The notes under the pieces: generated by a model
The model's input: only the letters and a program-made list of their open reading frames with translations
The model's database searches: none
Told to the model about the DNA's origin: nothing
Shown here: positions 34,260 through 45,930 of the stretch, one piece after another
Layout: each line of letters opens with the position of its first letter
Numbering within the stretch: the stretch's first letter is position 1
Position numbers and translations under genes: made by a program
Assembly (NCBI RefSeq): GCF_027409185.1
Contig: NC_084462.1
Span: 180,286,071 to 180,350,070 of the forward strand
DNA length: 64,000 nucleotides
Source of the DNA: Cynocephalus volans
Taxonomy: Eukaryota; Chordata; Mammalia; Dermoptera; Cynocephalidae
Reading direction: 5' to 3'

Positions 34260-34742
34260 ATATTGTAGAAATCTAATCTATGCCTTTGGTGGAAAAAATC
34301 TAAGGTAGATATTCAAGGATCTTGAGCTTCTAATTTTATAGTTTATGGGTCATGATTATAATAATCACGTGGAAATGTAATGATTCCATGGAATAAGCCA
34401 TAGACAAATATTTAATGATTAAAGATGAAGAGAGTGAGGCATATTCATAATTTTTAACATATGATGAGGCAAGAAATATTATTAACATAATTTGGCATGG
34501 ATAATAAATGGACCAGTGATTTTACCTCTTTGGCTAAGATTCACATAGCCATTGATAGGTAATATTCAGTGTTACTGCTTTGGGTCAATTGTAAGTTCAA
34601 TATTTGCTTTTTTAAGAGAAAAATAAGCAAACATTGCCATAAATGAATACATACTAAATGACTGTGTATATGAAAGGTGAAATGCAAGGACGAATGGGTA
34701 GGAAGTCTCAATTTATCTTCTGCCCCTCCTTGTACTTGTCAG

Positions 34743-34821
34743 AACAGGCACTCCTGCACTGATTGAGGCATGCTTCCATGGTCACCAGACCTACGGCTGA
34801 CTTGGGAGTGTGGAGACAAAT
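34743..34821 (+). ncRNA. MEG8-like exon
   Basis: The acceptor is TGTACTTGTCAG and the donor GTGAGTACTC. The body starts AACAGGCACTCC. Confidence 0.52.
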
Positions 34822-35148
34822 GTGAGTACTCAAAGTTCTTGTCTTGCTTTGGGCCACTGAAGAGCAATCTGTTATTTAGAAGTAGGAAATATAATCAAAG
34901 AAGGCTAACCATGGCGAGCTACTGAGCACGGGATTGATATAAAACGTTAGGTGGTGTGATCCATATTTGAAACACTCAGGTCAATTCAAGAAACGTGTAA
35001 TTTCTGTGGCAAATGATCTACAGATAGATGTTTGGGATATCATGGCTTTTGTTATGTTTTCTTATTCATGTATATTTCTTTATTATAAAGTAGTAAATTA
35101 ATGAACAAATGATTAGACAGTATAAGTGAGGACAAAGATTTGTGATCC

Positions 35149-35208
35149 TGGACTGGTGGGGATGACTTGTGATATGTGCATCAAGGTTGATGAATGTGTT
35201 TGAGTCCA
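35149..35208 (+). pseudogene. decayed SNORD114-like copy
   Basis: TGGACTGGTGGGGATGAC ... GGTTGATGAATG ... TTTGAGTCCA. C and D boxes are both altered and the middle is shortened. Confidence 0.45.
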
Positions 35209-35493
35209 GCATAAAAGGAATGTAGTCTATTGCTCTGTTGGAAAGGATCCTATAGATGGTTGTTAAAAATATTCAGTTATCCTATTTTTGTGTTTTTGGG
35301 CTTATGGATAATGATCATATTATTACAAGTGAATTAATACACAAAGAGCTCAAGAAATAGGAATAAGTGAATAAAAATATGGCCACGCCTGGACCAAATA
35401 TAGCATATGCAGAGAAACATGTTGTAGTACTTACCTCTTTCTGAAGATTTGGGATTCATGTTTTTTATTTATTTATTTTTTTTCACCTCTCAG

Positions 35494-35515
35494 AATGAGG
35501 AACATGGAGACAAGT
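35494..35515 (+). pseudogene. 22-nt exon remnant
   Basis: A T-rich tract and CACCTCTCAG precede AATGAGGAACATGGAGACAA, then GTATGATTGTC. Start and end of the exon consensus are joined with the middle lost. Confidence 0.45.
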
Positions 35516-35519
35516 GTAT

Positions 35520-36420
35520 GATTGTCAATGTTTACATTCTGGGTTGTTTTTGGTTTACTGGTTGTTTATTTTATTACTAAATAAGAAAGTCGTTTATACA
35601 ATGACATAAAAGACTAAGCACTATTTAAATTATTGAGGGCCAGTGACAAAACTGTTATATAACAAGAGCTACTGTGCTCACTAAATTCCATTACAAAGCT
35701 ACATCATCTGTTATCACTTTAGTAATGAGCTACTATTATCCATGCTGTTGTCTTGAGTGTGTACCAAGATACTGATTTTATCTTCACAGTGACTAATAGA
35801 ATAAGTCAGTAATAATCAATTAGCTAAAAGGGACAATGCATGGGCCAGTAAAGCGCTTATCTCTAAGTAATGGTTATGATTTCACCAGTTTCTGAGATCG
35901 TGGTCTCTGTAAGACAAATATTTTTGCTTTACAAGTTTTTGAGTAAGGAAGCTATAGACAGGTATGCACACTATCAGTTATGTTCTGGGTTTCTGAGAGT
36001 TTAAACATTGTTCCATTTCTTTTAAAAGGAGGAATAGTTGGCCAAATTAGTTTATGAATAAATTAACAAAGTAGGATCAGGCACTGTTCATAGGTATGAA
36101 ATTGCTTTGAAACAAGTGTTTAGATGTATCTAATTCTGTATATATGAGGTCCGAAGACTTAGGTGGTATGTATGGGCAGAGGCATTAAAACTGATGTGTC
36201 TTATAGATACCTCTTATTCCTGATGGATTGTAGACACAAAAGATATCTATTTTTAATGCAAAGTTAATAATTGAATTAATTGACAAAATGGGTTATTTTT
36301 TGTCCAGTTGTAAAAAGGACATGACCCAAATTTTAAGAATAATCTAAACCTGCTCATGTTGCGTTTAATAGAGTGTTAGAGCAGTATTGAAATCTAAGCT
36401 GTTTCATTCTTAACATTTAC
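35520..36420 (+). other. decayed array units
   Basis: Intron phrases of the array persist (GTCAATGTTTACATTCTGGG, TCTAATTCTGTATATATGAGG, CTTATAGATACCTC), but no snoRNA with both boxes and no complete exon is visible. Confidence 0.5.
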
Positions 36421-36434
36421 TTTCTAATGCCTAG

Positions 36435-36496
36435 AATGGATCCTCCTTGGTGAAGGTCTTGGCTGGTAGTCTCTGGGTAAGAAGCTGTAGACCTAT
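36435..36496 (+). ncRNA. MEG8-like exon, donor uncertain
   Basis: The acceptor is TAATGCCTAG and the body GAAGGTCTTGGCTGGTAG. The donor is either GTAAGAAG at 36477 or the family position GTAAATAATG. Confidence 0.42.
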
Positions 36497-37004
36497 GTAA
36501 ATAATGCACAAAGTTCTTGTCTTTGGATGGTGTTTTGTTCATAGGTATTCATCATATTATTGAAGAATGGATAAATGGCTACATCTGTACAAAAAATTAA
36601 AGATGACCAGGGATGAGCATGTGTTACACACCAAGGATCAGGAAGCAGTACAACTGGTGAATTATTTTTAATATCATCCTGGAACATTAATTTATTAATA
36701 AATAAATAAATCAAGGATGCTCCCTCTTTGGGAAGGGTCATATAGACAAAGAATAGTACTGATCAATGTTCTTGCTCTGGGTCAGTGGTGAGTTCAAGTT
36801 TGTTTAATTCATTAAGAGAAAAGGAAATAAATAATTTCATGAATTAAACAATACCTAATTGTAAGTAGCTAAGTAAATTAAGGAAGAAAACAAATCGGTG
36901 GAAAGAATTTTACTTATTTTCTCCGTTTTATGCAAGGTACTCTTGCATATTTATTTAACATTTTTTAGCATATTCATTTCTCCCCCCTTCTTTTTCTTTT
37001 AATT

Positions 37005-37005
<1 letters not shown>

Positions 37006-37035
<30 letters not shown>

Positions 37036-37040
37036 TTTTT
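37006..37040. repeat. (TC)n microsatellite in a pyrimidine tract
   Basis: A CT dinucleotide run followed by poly-T ends 23 nt before the acceptor of the next exon. Confidence 0.85.
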
Positions 37041-37063
37041 GTCATCTGCTTTCAACTCCACAG

Positions 37064-37121
37064 AATGGATACATTCAAGCCAATAATTATTATGTAATGG
37101 TAAAGACTTTTTTGGTTCAAT
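37064..37121 (+). ncRNA. MEG8-like exon, shortened
   Basis: The acceptor TCAACTCCACAG lies behind a very strong pyrimidine tract. The donor is GTGAGTGGTAA. 58 nt. Confidence 0.55.
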
Positions 37122-37579
37122 GTGAGTGGTAATTCAAATACTTGTCTCTGGGTGGTCTATTCAGAAAATTCAGTATATGATTAAAGAATGTGGAAGATAC
37201 TCAGTGACTGCCACGTAAAGACCAGTGATGAGATCGTATCATAAATCAAGGTACATGACGAATTCAATTCAGCACAACAGAAATCCTTTTAAAAAAGGAG
37301 CTCTATGCTCTTATCTCTGTGAGTAAGGGACATGGAGTCCAGTATCTGTAACTCATAATTTTTTTATATGTTGGGTGGTTTATTCAGGCGTGTTCATTAT
37401 ACTATTAAAATGAATATCTGAATACATTAGTAAAATGAAGTCTGTTCAGGAGCCAGAGATAGGAATACGGCATAAATCATTATTGATGATTAATTTCTAT
37501 GATGGTTGCTTCATGTTCACTAAATTAAAACATAAATCTAGGCCTTTTCATTTATTAACATCCTCTTTATGTTCCACAG

Positions 37580-37649
37580 GATGGATGTACCATAGCTAAT
37601 TAAATTATTCTGCAGTTATGAAGATGTTTTCCTTATCGTTCTGGGTGAG
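37580..37649 (+). ncRNA. MEG8-like exon
   Basis: The acceptor is TATGTTCCACAG and the donor GTGAGTACCATG. A second GT lies five bases upstream (GTGAGG), so the end may vary. Confidence 0.5.
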
Positions 37650-38041
37650 GTGAGTACCATGCAAAATAAGTAATAAAGTTCTTGGTTTGGGTGCTTAGCC
37701 ATGGTTTCCACTGTGTCATTTAGAAAGATAATTAAATTTTAAAAGGCCACGCATTGGCTGTTGATGAGAATGCGTTACGAACCAAAACTAATCCATTAAT
37801 TAATTTTGCACAAATGAGGCAAAAGAAAAAAAAAACATTGCTTTTTCATCCATTTTCAAAAGTTAAATGTCCCATTTTATGTTTGCCCCATTTATTGTTT
37901 AAATATTCTCCCCTTTATAAAGATCTAGGCTGTTACTCATTTAGGGAGTCAGTCTTCTGGTTGTTGAATAGCATGGTGGGTCCATGGTTGTTCATTGTAA
38001 CATCTAAAAATTGCTCCAATTAAATGTAGAAAGGCCTCATC

Positions 38042-38114
38042 TGGACCAATGATGAGAATGGAATGCATCTGAATAAAAATTATGATCAATCACTTTTTGA
38101 ACAACTGAGGTCCA
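38042..38114 (+). ncRNA. SNORD113: C/D box snoRNA, SNORD113-like, downstream of the array
   Basis: 73 nt with a perfect TGGACC (38042-38047)/GGTCCA (38109-38114) stem, C box ATGATGA (38049-38055) and D box CTGA (38105-38108). The core GCATCTGAATAAAAATTATG resembles 113 rather than 114, although it lies beyond the 114 part and past about 6 kb of decayed units. An exon follows at 38576, 462 nt downstream. Confidence 0.82.
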
Positions 38115-38575
38115 TTGCATAAGGAGAACCGTGGGCAACCTTTGTGGGAATGATCTCAGGAAAGTTCAAAGGTCTAGTTCTGGAGCTTAAGATGGTTCAC
38201 GAATACTAATTTTTTTTTTTATTATTGGTGAATAAATGAATGGATCAATAAACAAATATATTTATGAGTAAAGAAAAAGAGGTCAAAACATGGACCAATT
38301 TTGAGGGTATGTTATAATGCAAGAAATATTATTGATTCAGCTATGAAATTAAAAAAGATTAAAGTTGTTACCACTTTGTGTAGGGAGCAGCTAGAGGTAT
38401 TTAATAGTCAGTGTTCTGCCCTAGTTTGCTGTGGGTTTCTGGATGTTTGATTCATAGAGAAAAAAAGTTAAAATTAAACAAATAAACAAATAAATAAATG
38501 GTTATGTAAGTGAATGAGTATGAACCGATCATGAGGATATTTTATTCTTTTTATATCTGCTTTGTACTCCCACAG

Positions 38576-38661
38576 AATGGACACGTCTCGGCTGTTTTAA
38601 TCATATTTCAGGATGAAGATCTTGGCTGTTAGCTATGTGAGCACGGAGAGTATGGACCAGG
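38576..38661 (+). ncRNA. last recognisable MEG8-like exon
   Basis: The acceptor is TGTACTCCCACAG and the donor GTAAGTAATAG, both strong. The body contains GAAGATCTTGGCTGTTAG, as in 113-part exons. No later exon of this family is recognisable. Confidence 0.58.
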
Positions 38662-39810
38662 GTAAGTAATAGATTAAGTTTTTATTCTTGGTTTGGTCTC
38701 TTATTTCACAAATGATGACTTTATTATTATAAGAATTATTATCAGATCAAATGGTTTCATGCAATCATAAAATCAAAGAAGACCCATGATGAGAATGTGT
38801 CCTGACAAGCATCATGGTCAATTCATTTTGCAAAACCAAGATCTATTAAAATACAAGTTAAGATTGCCACCTCTTAGATTAAGGAGATTATAGACAGATT
38901 CTAGTCTTATCAAAGATCTTTTTCTTGGGTTGGTTGTGTCTCCCTTGGGCTTTATTACCTTATTAATTGTTACTTTATGAAAAAATAATAAATAGTCAAG
39001 CAAGTAAAAAGTAAATACGCTTATGACAAATCATGAGATTATATCATGAAATAAGGATTTTACTTGGGTCAATTATTTTACGTCTCTGTTTAAAGAGTCC
39101 ACAGGAAGATTAATAGTCAATTTTCCCCCCTCTTTTTTGGTAGCAGATAATGTTATTGTTGACTTTAATTTTGAAAATGAGTAACTGACTAAATTAATAA
39201 ACAAGGGAAAATTCATATCGAAAGAAAAAATCACCAAGAGTATTTCAAAGATAAAATTTTAGGAAATAAAAATTATGATCAACCCTATTCTGCTTCTGTG
39301 AAATCCATTTAAACGAAAAGATTTAATCTCTTCTCTGTGTATAATGAAGTCAGAGGCTGATGTTAAAATATTCATTGGTTTTGTTATTGTATTTTGATGG
39401 GTTCATGAAGTTGATTACCATTATTATTATTACTTAGTAAATCAGTCTATTAAAAAGTTAATTAGAAAGGGCAAATCATGGGCCAGTGATTGAAATGTAT
39501 TTTGAAACAAGGATTATGATTGTAACACTTCTGCACCACTGACATCTATGAAATGAACCTTAATCTTTTATATGTTTGTTTTAGTAGCATATAATATATG
39601 GTACCACTCTGCATGTACTAGTGAAATATTTTGTACATTTTTGCATGCTACTTCCATGAATTATCTTTTCCTGACCTCAGGCACAAATTCTAGTGAACTG
39701 ATTTATTTAGAGTTGGTGATAGGAGGCCACTATACCCCATCTTTTTTATTTTCTGTCAGTTGGTATCTGAGAGAGGGCTAAAATAAACTGATATGAAGGT
39801 ATTAATTTGA
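38662..39810 (+). other. decayed array units
   Basis: Phrases such as AAAAATTATGATCAACCC and GACATCTATG, and alternating AATAAACAA tracts, show fading unit homology to about 39.55 kb. From there to 39.8 kb the sequence looks unique. No intact snoRNA. Confidence 0.5.
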
Positions 39811-40165
39811 GCTCAACATGTACTGACCCTAATCCTTGTTAGACCCTGTGTTGGGTGTGGCATTCATACGTGAATTTGATCTACTTCTAGTCATCAAGTA
39901 GCTCTGTGGGATTAGATGAAAACCTGCTTATAGATGTAACAATTCAGCATAATAGGGGCAAGTAGGTGTGCTTTCCAGAAGCACAGCAGACATTCCCTCA
40001 GCTTCATCTTAAGTTTCAGTGGTTTACGGAAAAGCTGACTCCCGAGCCAATGACAAACTCACTAGGCTGTGAGCTCCATGATGCTGGGATCATGCTCCTC
40101 TCATTGACTGCTCTGCCACTTGTCCCTAGCACACAGAGCACATGTAACCAACATTTGTTGAATAA
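39810..40165 (+). repeat. L2-like 3' end
   Basis: ACTAGGCTGTGAGCTCCATG, CACTTGTCCCTAGCACACAG and AACATTTGTTGAATAACTAG match the familiar L2 LINE 3' pattern. The sequence is well diverged. Confidence 0.6.
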
Positions 40166-40910
40166 CTAGGTGAATAAATAATGAATAAAAGAATGAATGA
40201 GTCAAGTAGTGAGTTAGTGAATGAACGAGTCCTTGAGTAAACAAAGGAATGAATGAAGTGTGAAGGAGTACGCAAGGAAGTGAATGGATTCACAGTGAAC
40301 TAATGAGTAAATCAACAAATGAATAAATGCATGGTGTGTTAATGAGTGGATGAGTCTGTGCAAGTAAGGAAGTCAAAAAGTGAATGAGTGAGTGGTAAAA
40401 TACTAAATGAGTGAATGAATAAAAGACTAGCAGATCAATGAATCAGTAAATGAAAAATGAGTGCGTAAACAAATGAGCGTGTTTCTGAGAGAATTTATGA
40501 GTTAATGGATAAATGAAAGCTAATTAGTAAGGAGGGAATAAGTGAATTAGTGAGTCAGTGTATGAATCAATGACTGGATGAGTCAATGAGCAACCAAATA
40601 ATGAATTAATTAATAAGTCAAGGAATGAGCGAGGGAATAAATGAATAAATTAATGAAAGAGGAAAAGGTTGAGTAAATTAACTGAGTAAATAAAGTCAGT
40701 GAATAAAACAAATCATGAGTGAATAAAAAGGCAAATGGATGGATAAATATATTACAGTCAATGAACAAAATTATGAATTATTGAGTGAATGAGTCAGTGA
40801 ATGAGTATGTAATCAAGGAATAAATTAACTGCTCTGGAAAGGAATGAGTGAATGAGTGACTCAGTAAATGAGTAAATGAGTCAGCTATCCATGTGTGTGG
40901 CAGTGAGTGA
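40166..40910. repeat. long degenerate (GAAT/GAGT)n array
   Basis: About 745 bp of variants of TGAATGAGTGAA. It starts directly at the TGAATAAATAATGAATAAAA tail of an L2 3' end, so it looks like expansion of the L2 terminal repeat followed by decay. Confidence 0.85.
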
Positions 40911-41019
40911 ATGAACTCACACTGCGACTCTTTCCCTGACTGACTGTTCCAGGAGAGTAGCCACACCCCAGCTTCATACCACAGCATAAATACCTCACCC
41001 AGAGCACCCATTCTACTCT

Positions 41020-41175
41020 GTCATGGGCATTTGTTTACATGTCATCACTAAACTGATGTGCCTTGAGGGCCAGGAAGTGGGTCACATTCTTCTCAATCTC
41101 CCTAGCGCCTGCCCAGCCCTGAGCCTTGTAGGCGCCTCGTAAATTATTGCTGAATGGATGAACGAATAACTAAAA
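41020..41175 (+). repeat. second L2-like 3' end
   Basis: GTGCCTTGAGGGCCAGGAAG, CTCCCTAGCGCCTGCCC and TTATTGCTGAATGGATGAAC are typical of L2. It flanks the degenerate 4-bp array on the far side. Confidence 0.6.
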
Positions 41176-42650
41176 ATACATGTGCTTTTGTGGAACCAGG
41201 ATGGCCTGCCTCAGAACACCCTGGGAGCTTTGGAGAAGCGCGTTGTGCGTCAGACGGTCTGTGGCGTCCTCCTACATAGTCCAGATTCTCCCTTGAGTCC
41301 AGCTTCCTGTGCCAGACAGGGAGACAGGATACTGGCAGTTCTGACTGCCCTGGACATTGGCCCGTCCTTGGGCGATGTTGGCTTGGCGTGGTGGAATGGA
41401 AGCCCTCGGTCTTCCCGAAAGCTACCCTTGTCTCTGCCAAGACAGGAGATAGAAAATAACCCAGTCTTGTTTTTGTGCCTCCAGGGAATGGGCCTGCTCC
41501 TTCGTTTTCCAAGCAGACTGACTTCTTCCTCATTCTTGTGGTGAGACTTTGGATTTGATGAGAGGTTTCTCGACCTTCGGCCTTAGCTTCATGTTAGATG
41601 AGGATAGTGATACCTACCTGACTGGGTTGTCATGTGGTTTAACAAGAACTTATTAGAATGACCTTAAATAACACAATACATGTCACGCACATAGTGTACC
41701 TGAGAGGAAATAGATGCCTCAAAAATGTTGTATGCCGATATTCTCCATCCCCACCCAAAGGAGCTACAGTTGGTGATTTCAACTGCGTACATTTAAAAGC
41801 TCCCAAATGGATGCAATACTCAAATTCTCCTGTTCCAGAAGACAGGAGAGTTCAGCTAAGTTCTGGGAAGACTGCCAGTTTGCATGGGATAGGCCAGTCC
41901 AGACTACACACCTTTAAGGCAGCATGACATGCCCTCCTACCAAGGAACAGACAACAGGAAAGGTGAGTTGGCAGCACCTTTGCTGTATGCGGGTTGCTTG
42001 CCTGAGACCCAGTGCTCATCCCTCTCTCAATCTTCCCTCCCTTCCCCCTTCCTTCAACACATATGTGTTAAGCACCCACTGTGTGCTGAGCACTGACCAC
42101 TCCTCTTCCGCTCTTGGCTGGTTCCTGACCCGGGATTTCAACTCTCACTTCTCACCTTGCACTTTCCTTCAGATCTGCGGATTGGTGTTCAGTCATCTGG
42201 CTTGGAATCCAGCCCCCTGCTCCATGAGGATTTGATCTGGACTGACGCCGTCGGCCTTCCAACTACAGACCAAATCAGGTCAACTCTCCCTTCTTGATTT
42301 TGGACATCTGGGGCTCTAATTTTGACTCTTGGAGGTTGGCTATTTCCCATCAGGGCAAGCTCCAGCCCCTCATGAGAGGACTTCACACCATGTTGGTGGC
42401 ACATGGGACCTCTGAATCTGAGGTTGGGCGTCAAGATCAGCACCCAGGGCTTTTGGCTGGAATGTAAGATTTGCTCGGTAAATGTGTGCAGATACAGGAG
42501 ACAGGAGTTAGCTTCTCACTCAATCAGAACGCCTTGGTAAATAAGGCCTCCCGACCTCATGGCTTTCAGCAGCTTTGAATTAACTTTAGTTTTCTGGTAC
42601 TTCCCACTCATTACTCAGGCTTGAGCTAGGCCAAACATGAATGTCACCAC
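41176..42650. other. spacer without recognisable gene
   Basis: GC-richer sequence than the array. Overlapping open frames of up to 129 codons occur on both strands at 41.15-41.55 kb without supporting motifs. Nothing else is recognised. Confidence 0.5.
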
Positions 42651-42659
42651 TTCTCATAT

Positions 42660-43090
42660 GTTCACGGTGCCTCGTCTCTCCCTGAGCTTCCCACTTCCCT
42701 TTGTTCAAATCTGTCCTTTCTTATTCATCCATGCCTCCTCCATACTCCCAACAGAGCGCATATGTGATATTACATTGTTAATCAAGAGCTGCCAATTTCT
42801 CTCAAAGGGTTATGAACTTCTTGAGGACAGAGTCTTCCTTTTGTGTCCTTATAGCCCACCGGAAGGTCTAGGCATCAGGAAATGTTATTTGAATTAGCCA
42901 TTCGTACATTCTTTCATATACTCAAAAAAATATTGTGCCCTTTCTACAGAGCAGAGGCTGGGTAAATAGCAAGAAATAAGACAGATACCACCTCTACCCT
43001 TGTAGAGCTCCAAGTCTTGGGTGGGAATTATATTTTAAACAAATATTCATGGCAAAATTATTTAATCGCAACAGTGATAAGTACTGTGAT
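42660..43090. repeat. old L2/MIR-type fragments
   Basis: GAACTTCTTGAGGACAGAGT and GTAGAGCTCCAAGTCTTGGG, followed by GTGATAAGTACTGTGATG, are common phrases of ancient interspersed repeats. Family assignment is by eye. Confidence 0.4.
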
Positions 43091-45430
43091 GCCAAGGTGC
43101 CGGGGGCTTGATGGCTTAGCTTCCGGCCACACCTCCCACCACGCACTCCTGTGCACCTGTGCACCATCCAGCAGATCCTCCCGAGTCCACATGCACGTCC
43201 ACCTCTGTGACGCATGCGTGTTCTTCCTCTGACCCTCCTCTCTGAGGACCCCCTCACACTGCTCAATAGCTGCAGGACTTTTCCTGCCTCCCTCCCAGAG
43301 GTGGGACCAATCACCCCACACTCTGAATGACCATGGACTTGACTTCTGATGAGAAACATCTCCTGTTGCTTGGCCGTGATCTGTTTAGGTGTCTGCCCCC
43401 CGTGCCAGACCTGGAGCTTCCCGGCTGTGAGTGCTCGGTCCTGGGTGCCTCAGACACCCCACTGTCCAGTGCAGAAACTGTCCATCAGTGAGAATGCTGG
43501 TTGAGTGATGGGGTGAGTGAATGCACAAAAGGATGATTGTGAGGCCATACTGGGAGACACATTACATCCCTGGCAGAGAACTGGGGTCCGTGGCATGGAG
43601 GAAGAACACCTTGTTATTGCTGAGGCCCGGCCCCTCCTCCAGCCATGTCCTCTTTGCCTTCCGCCTGCCACTTCTTAATAGACATGTAACCTTAATCCTT
43701 GAGATTGCCGGGGATGGAGATTGTTTTCACTCAATGGCATGAACATGGAGATTTTATTCCTTTCTTAAATAAATCTCACTCCCCCAGGAAGTTTGAACAG
43801 GATATGGGCAATCGGATGAGAGTGTGAAACTGAGCATTTTCCAAAAGGCCCTTTTCAAAATTTGAAACCCCATGGCCACTGGCCAGAGCTGACTCTGGCT
43901 TGTGGGGGTCGCTGGGGCCTCCACTCAAAGAAGGAAAGAGAAGATTGAAAACAAACCTTTGGCTGTCACAGAATAGGCTGGTGGTTTGCAAGACAGAATT
44001 CCGTGGTTCGGTTTTGCTTCTCAGATGAAACTGGAGCGAGCCCGGTCACCCTTGTTAGCTCTTCCTTCAAGCTTTTGGCTGAAGTCTCGAATCCTCCTGA
44101 AGCCAGAAAGGAACTTGATTTGGTCCTGACATCAATGGGACAAGTGTGTGCATACAAGCACTGCATGGGACCTGAGCTATGACCCTGGCTAGGAGGACAA
44201 GGTGTCCAGTGGCCACCAGCCCAGCTCAGGGACTGGGCGGCTGGAGCTCACCTCCTCTTGAGGAGCAGCATTGAGAACTGAGCCTGTGGGCCTGATGTTG
44301 AGGAGAGTAAGAAATGACATCATAGAGTTCCCCCTCTCATCCGGGACTTTGGTGTTGCGGGGCATGTCATCAGCCCCCCTTACAGAGAAGGAAACCAAAG
44401 CTCAGATGAGCATAGAAAGCCCGCTCGTGCTGGTTGCCTTGCCTGGGGCACCCGGGGGCTCGAGAGTTTGCAGCAGTGGGGCATGCTGTACGCAGGGCCT
44501 GGGTGTCTCTTGTCCCCCATCTGTGAGATTGGAGGCCAGGGCCTCTTTCTTGTGAGAGGTTTCAGAACTGAGAGCATCGCGGCACACGTTTACAGTTTGC
44601 TCATCGCACAAAAGAGCTTAACAGACTTTCCTGGCCAAGTTTACCAATTTGGTGACCTTTCATGAAGCCCTGAAGCGAAGCATCTGGAAAACTCCCTTCC
44701 TGCTCCTGACAGTTGTCCCAAACAGCATGTTTCAAAATCCCCAGAACATAAGGGCTGCAGAGCCTGGAGCTCCCTCCTGGTGTGGCCTGGTGCAATTCTC
44801 TCTCCTTCCTTGGGGTCTCCCTCTGGCCGCCCCAGAGCCTTGCCTTTGGCACTCACCTGCTCCCAACTCCTGCTCTTTAGACCTCAGCAAGAGCCTCAGT
44901 TGGTGCCCATCTGTTGATACCAGCCCATTTCTTTTACAGCAGGGATGGCCTGGCTGAGGTCAACTGTCAGACCAGGAATGGTGTAGCCTTAACGACACTG
45001 ATCTGAGCAAGGCAGTGAGTACACCTGAGCACAGCTCCTGGATCCGGGACTGGGGCAGATTCAGTGGGCGTCCAGTGGAGGAGCCTGCAGGCAGCACCTT
45101 TTGCCCACCAGACTGCACAGAGCATTGATCCAGCCCAGGGAGCAGGCCCAGGTGGATGTAAGTTATGTTAGTGCCCTAGCTCCAGGTTGAAGGGTGGGCT
45201 TGTGGATGGGCACTAAATCCTTAAAAAGTTAAGTGAGAATAATAAAATGAAATACCCATTCATGCAGCAGGGTTGGCTGGCATTATAGACTGTAATCTGT
45301 CCAATTCTGTTTATCTGAGCTTGAAGACAATAATAGTAATAATAGCAATAAGTCGACTAGTGTAAACCTGAGTGCGTTGATCTACTTGACCAGACCTGTA
45401 CACCCCCCTGTGTTCCTTTATCTCAAGAAC
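43091..45430. other. spacer without recognisable gene
   Basis: Unique-looking sequence. A possible short antisense MIR piece (TTACAGAGAAGGAAACC, near 44380-44415) is the only repeat noticed. No splice chain or domain is evident. Confidence 0.45.
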
Positions 45431-45434
45431 GGCT

Positions 45435-45930
45435 CTGCTAGTCCTGAAGCCGAGGTCATCTACCTCCTTTCCCTCCTCCACCAGGTGCTGTCGATGCTAC
45501 GTCAGGAACATCCTCCATCCCTCCTCCTCACTTCCTTTCCACATGGACCTGCCCAGGTCAGGCTCATCTTCTCTCTCCAGCCTAATTGCATAGCCCTCTG
45601 CTTGCTTTCCCAGTCCCCTGCTTAGAACCTTCTGCAGGCTCCACAGTGTCCCAACTCATGGTGGACCAAGCCACACCCTGTCCTACTGTTCCATGTCCTT
45701 TCCCCTTCCTCTCTTGCTCCAGTCTTACTGAAGTTCTTGTAACTCCCCAATTCACACCTCCTGTCACCTCTGTCATTCTCTGAAGATCTCCCTGACACCC
45801 CAAGCCCCACTTCAGACTTGGTCAAGTACCCCATACATCAGTCCCTGTGTTTAATTCCATAGCCGTCCTTTTCACATTGAATTAGGAGCATCTGTCGATC
45901 GGGAGCTGGCTCCAATCCAGCTGGCCATTT
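45435..45930. repeat. L2-like fragment
   Basis: CTTTCCCAGTCCCCTGCTTA, CTTCTGCAGGCTCCACAGTG and AGATCTCCCTGACACCCC follow the order of the C-terminal and 3' part of L2 elements. Heavily diverged. Confidence 0.4.

Larger units (their letters stand above)
1..38661 (+). ncRNA. MEG8: MEG8/Rian-like snoRNA host transcript (partial)
   Basis: This span behaves as a chain of short non-coding exons, most of 55-91 nt, separated by introns that carry C/D-box snoRNAs. Acceptors mostly read CTGCTCTGTACTCCTCAG and donors GTGAGTAATAGTC. In DLK1-DIO3 the host of SNORD113/114 is the maternally expressed nuclear lncRNA MEG8 (Rian in mouse), and the nine downstream microRNAs fix the locus. The transcript enters from the left edge, and its promoter and first exons are outside. 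In the 114 part introns are mostly 0.6-1.0 kb, and in the regular units the snoRNA lies about 300 nt after the donor and 450-500 nt before the acceptor. Three-frame reading of the exons finds stops, so it is not coding. Exon joins are inferred from motifs, not from RNA. Confidence 0.85.

Noticed and set aside
1-39000. CRISPR-like array of regularly spaced repeats
   Set aside because: The regular 1-kb repeats are mammalian intron-exon units with C/D snoRNAs, not short direct repeats with spacers.
41144-41544. Overlapping frames of 129 and 120 codons on opposite strands
   Set aside because: Stop-free by chance in GC-richer DNA. Neither shows a domain, splice chain or conserved motif that I can recognise.
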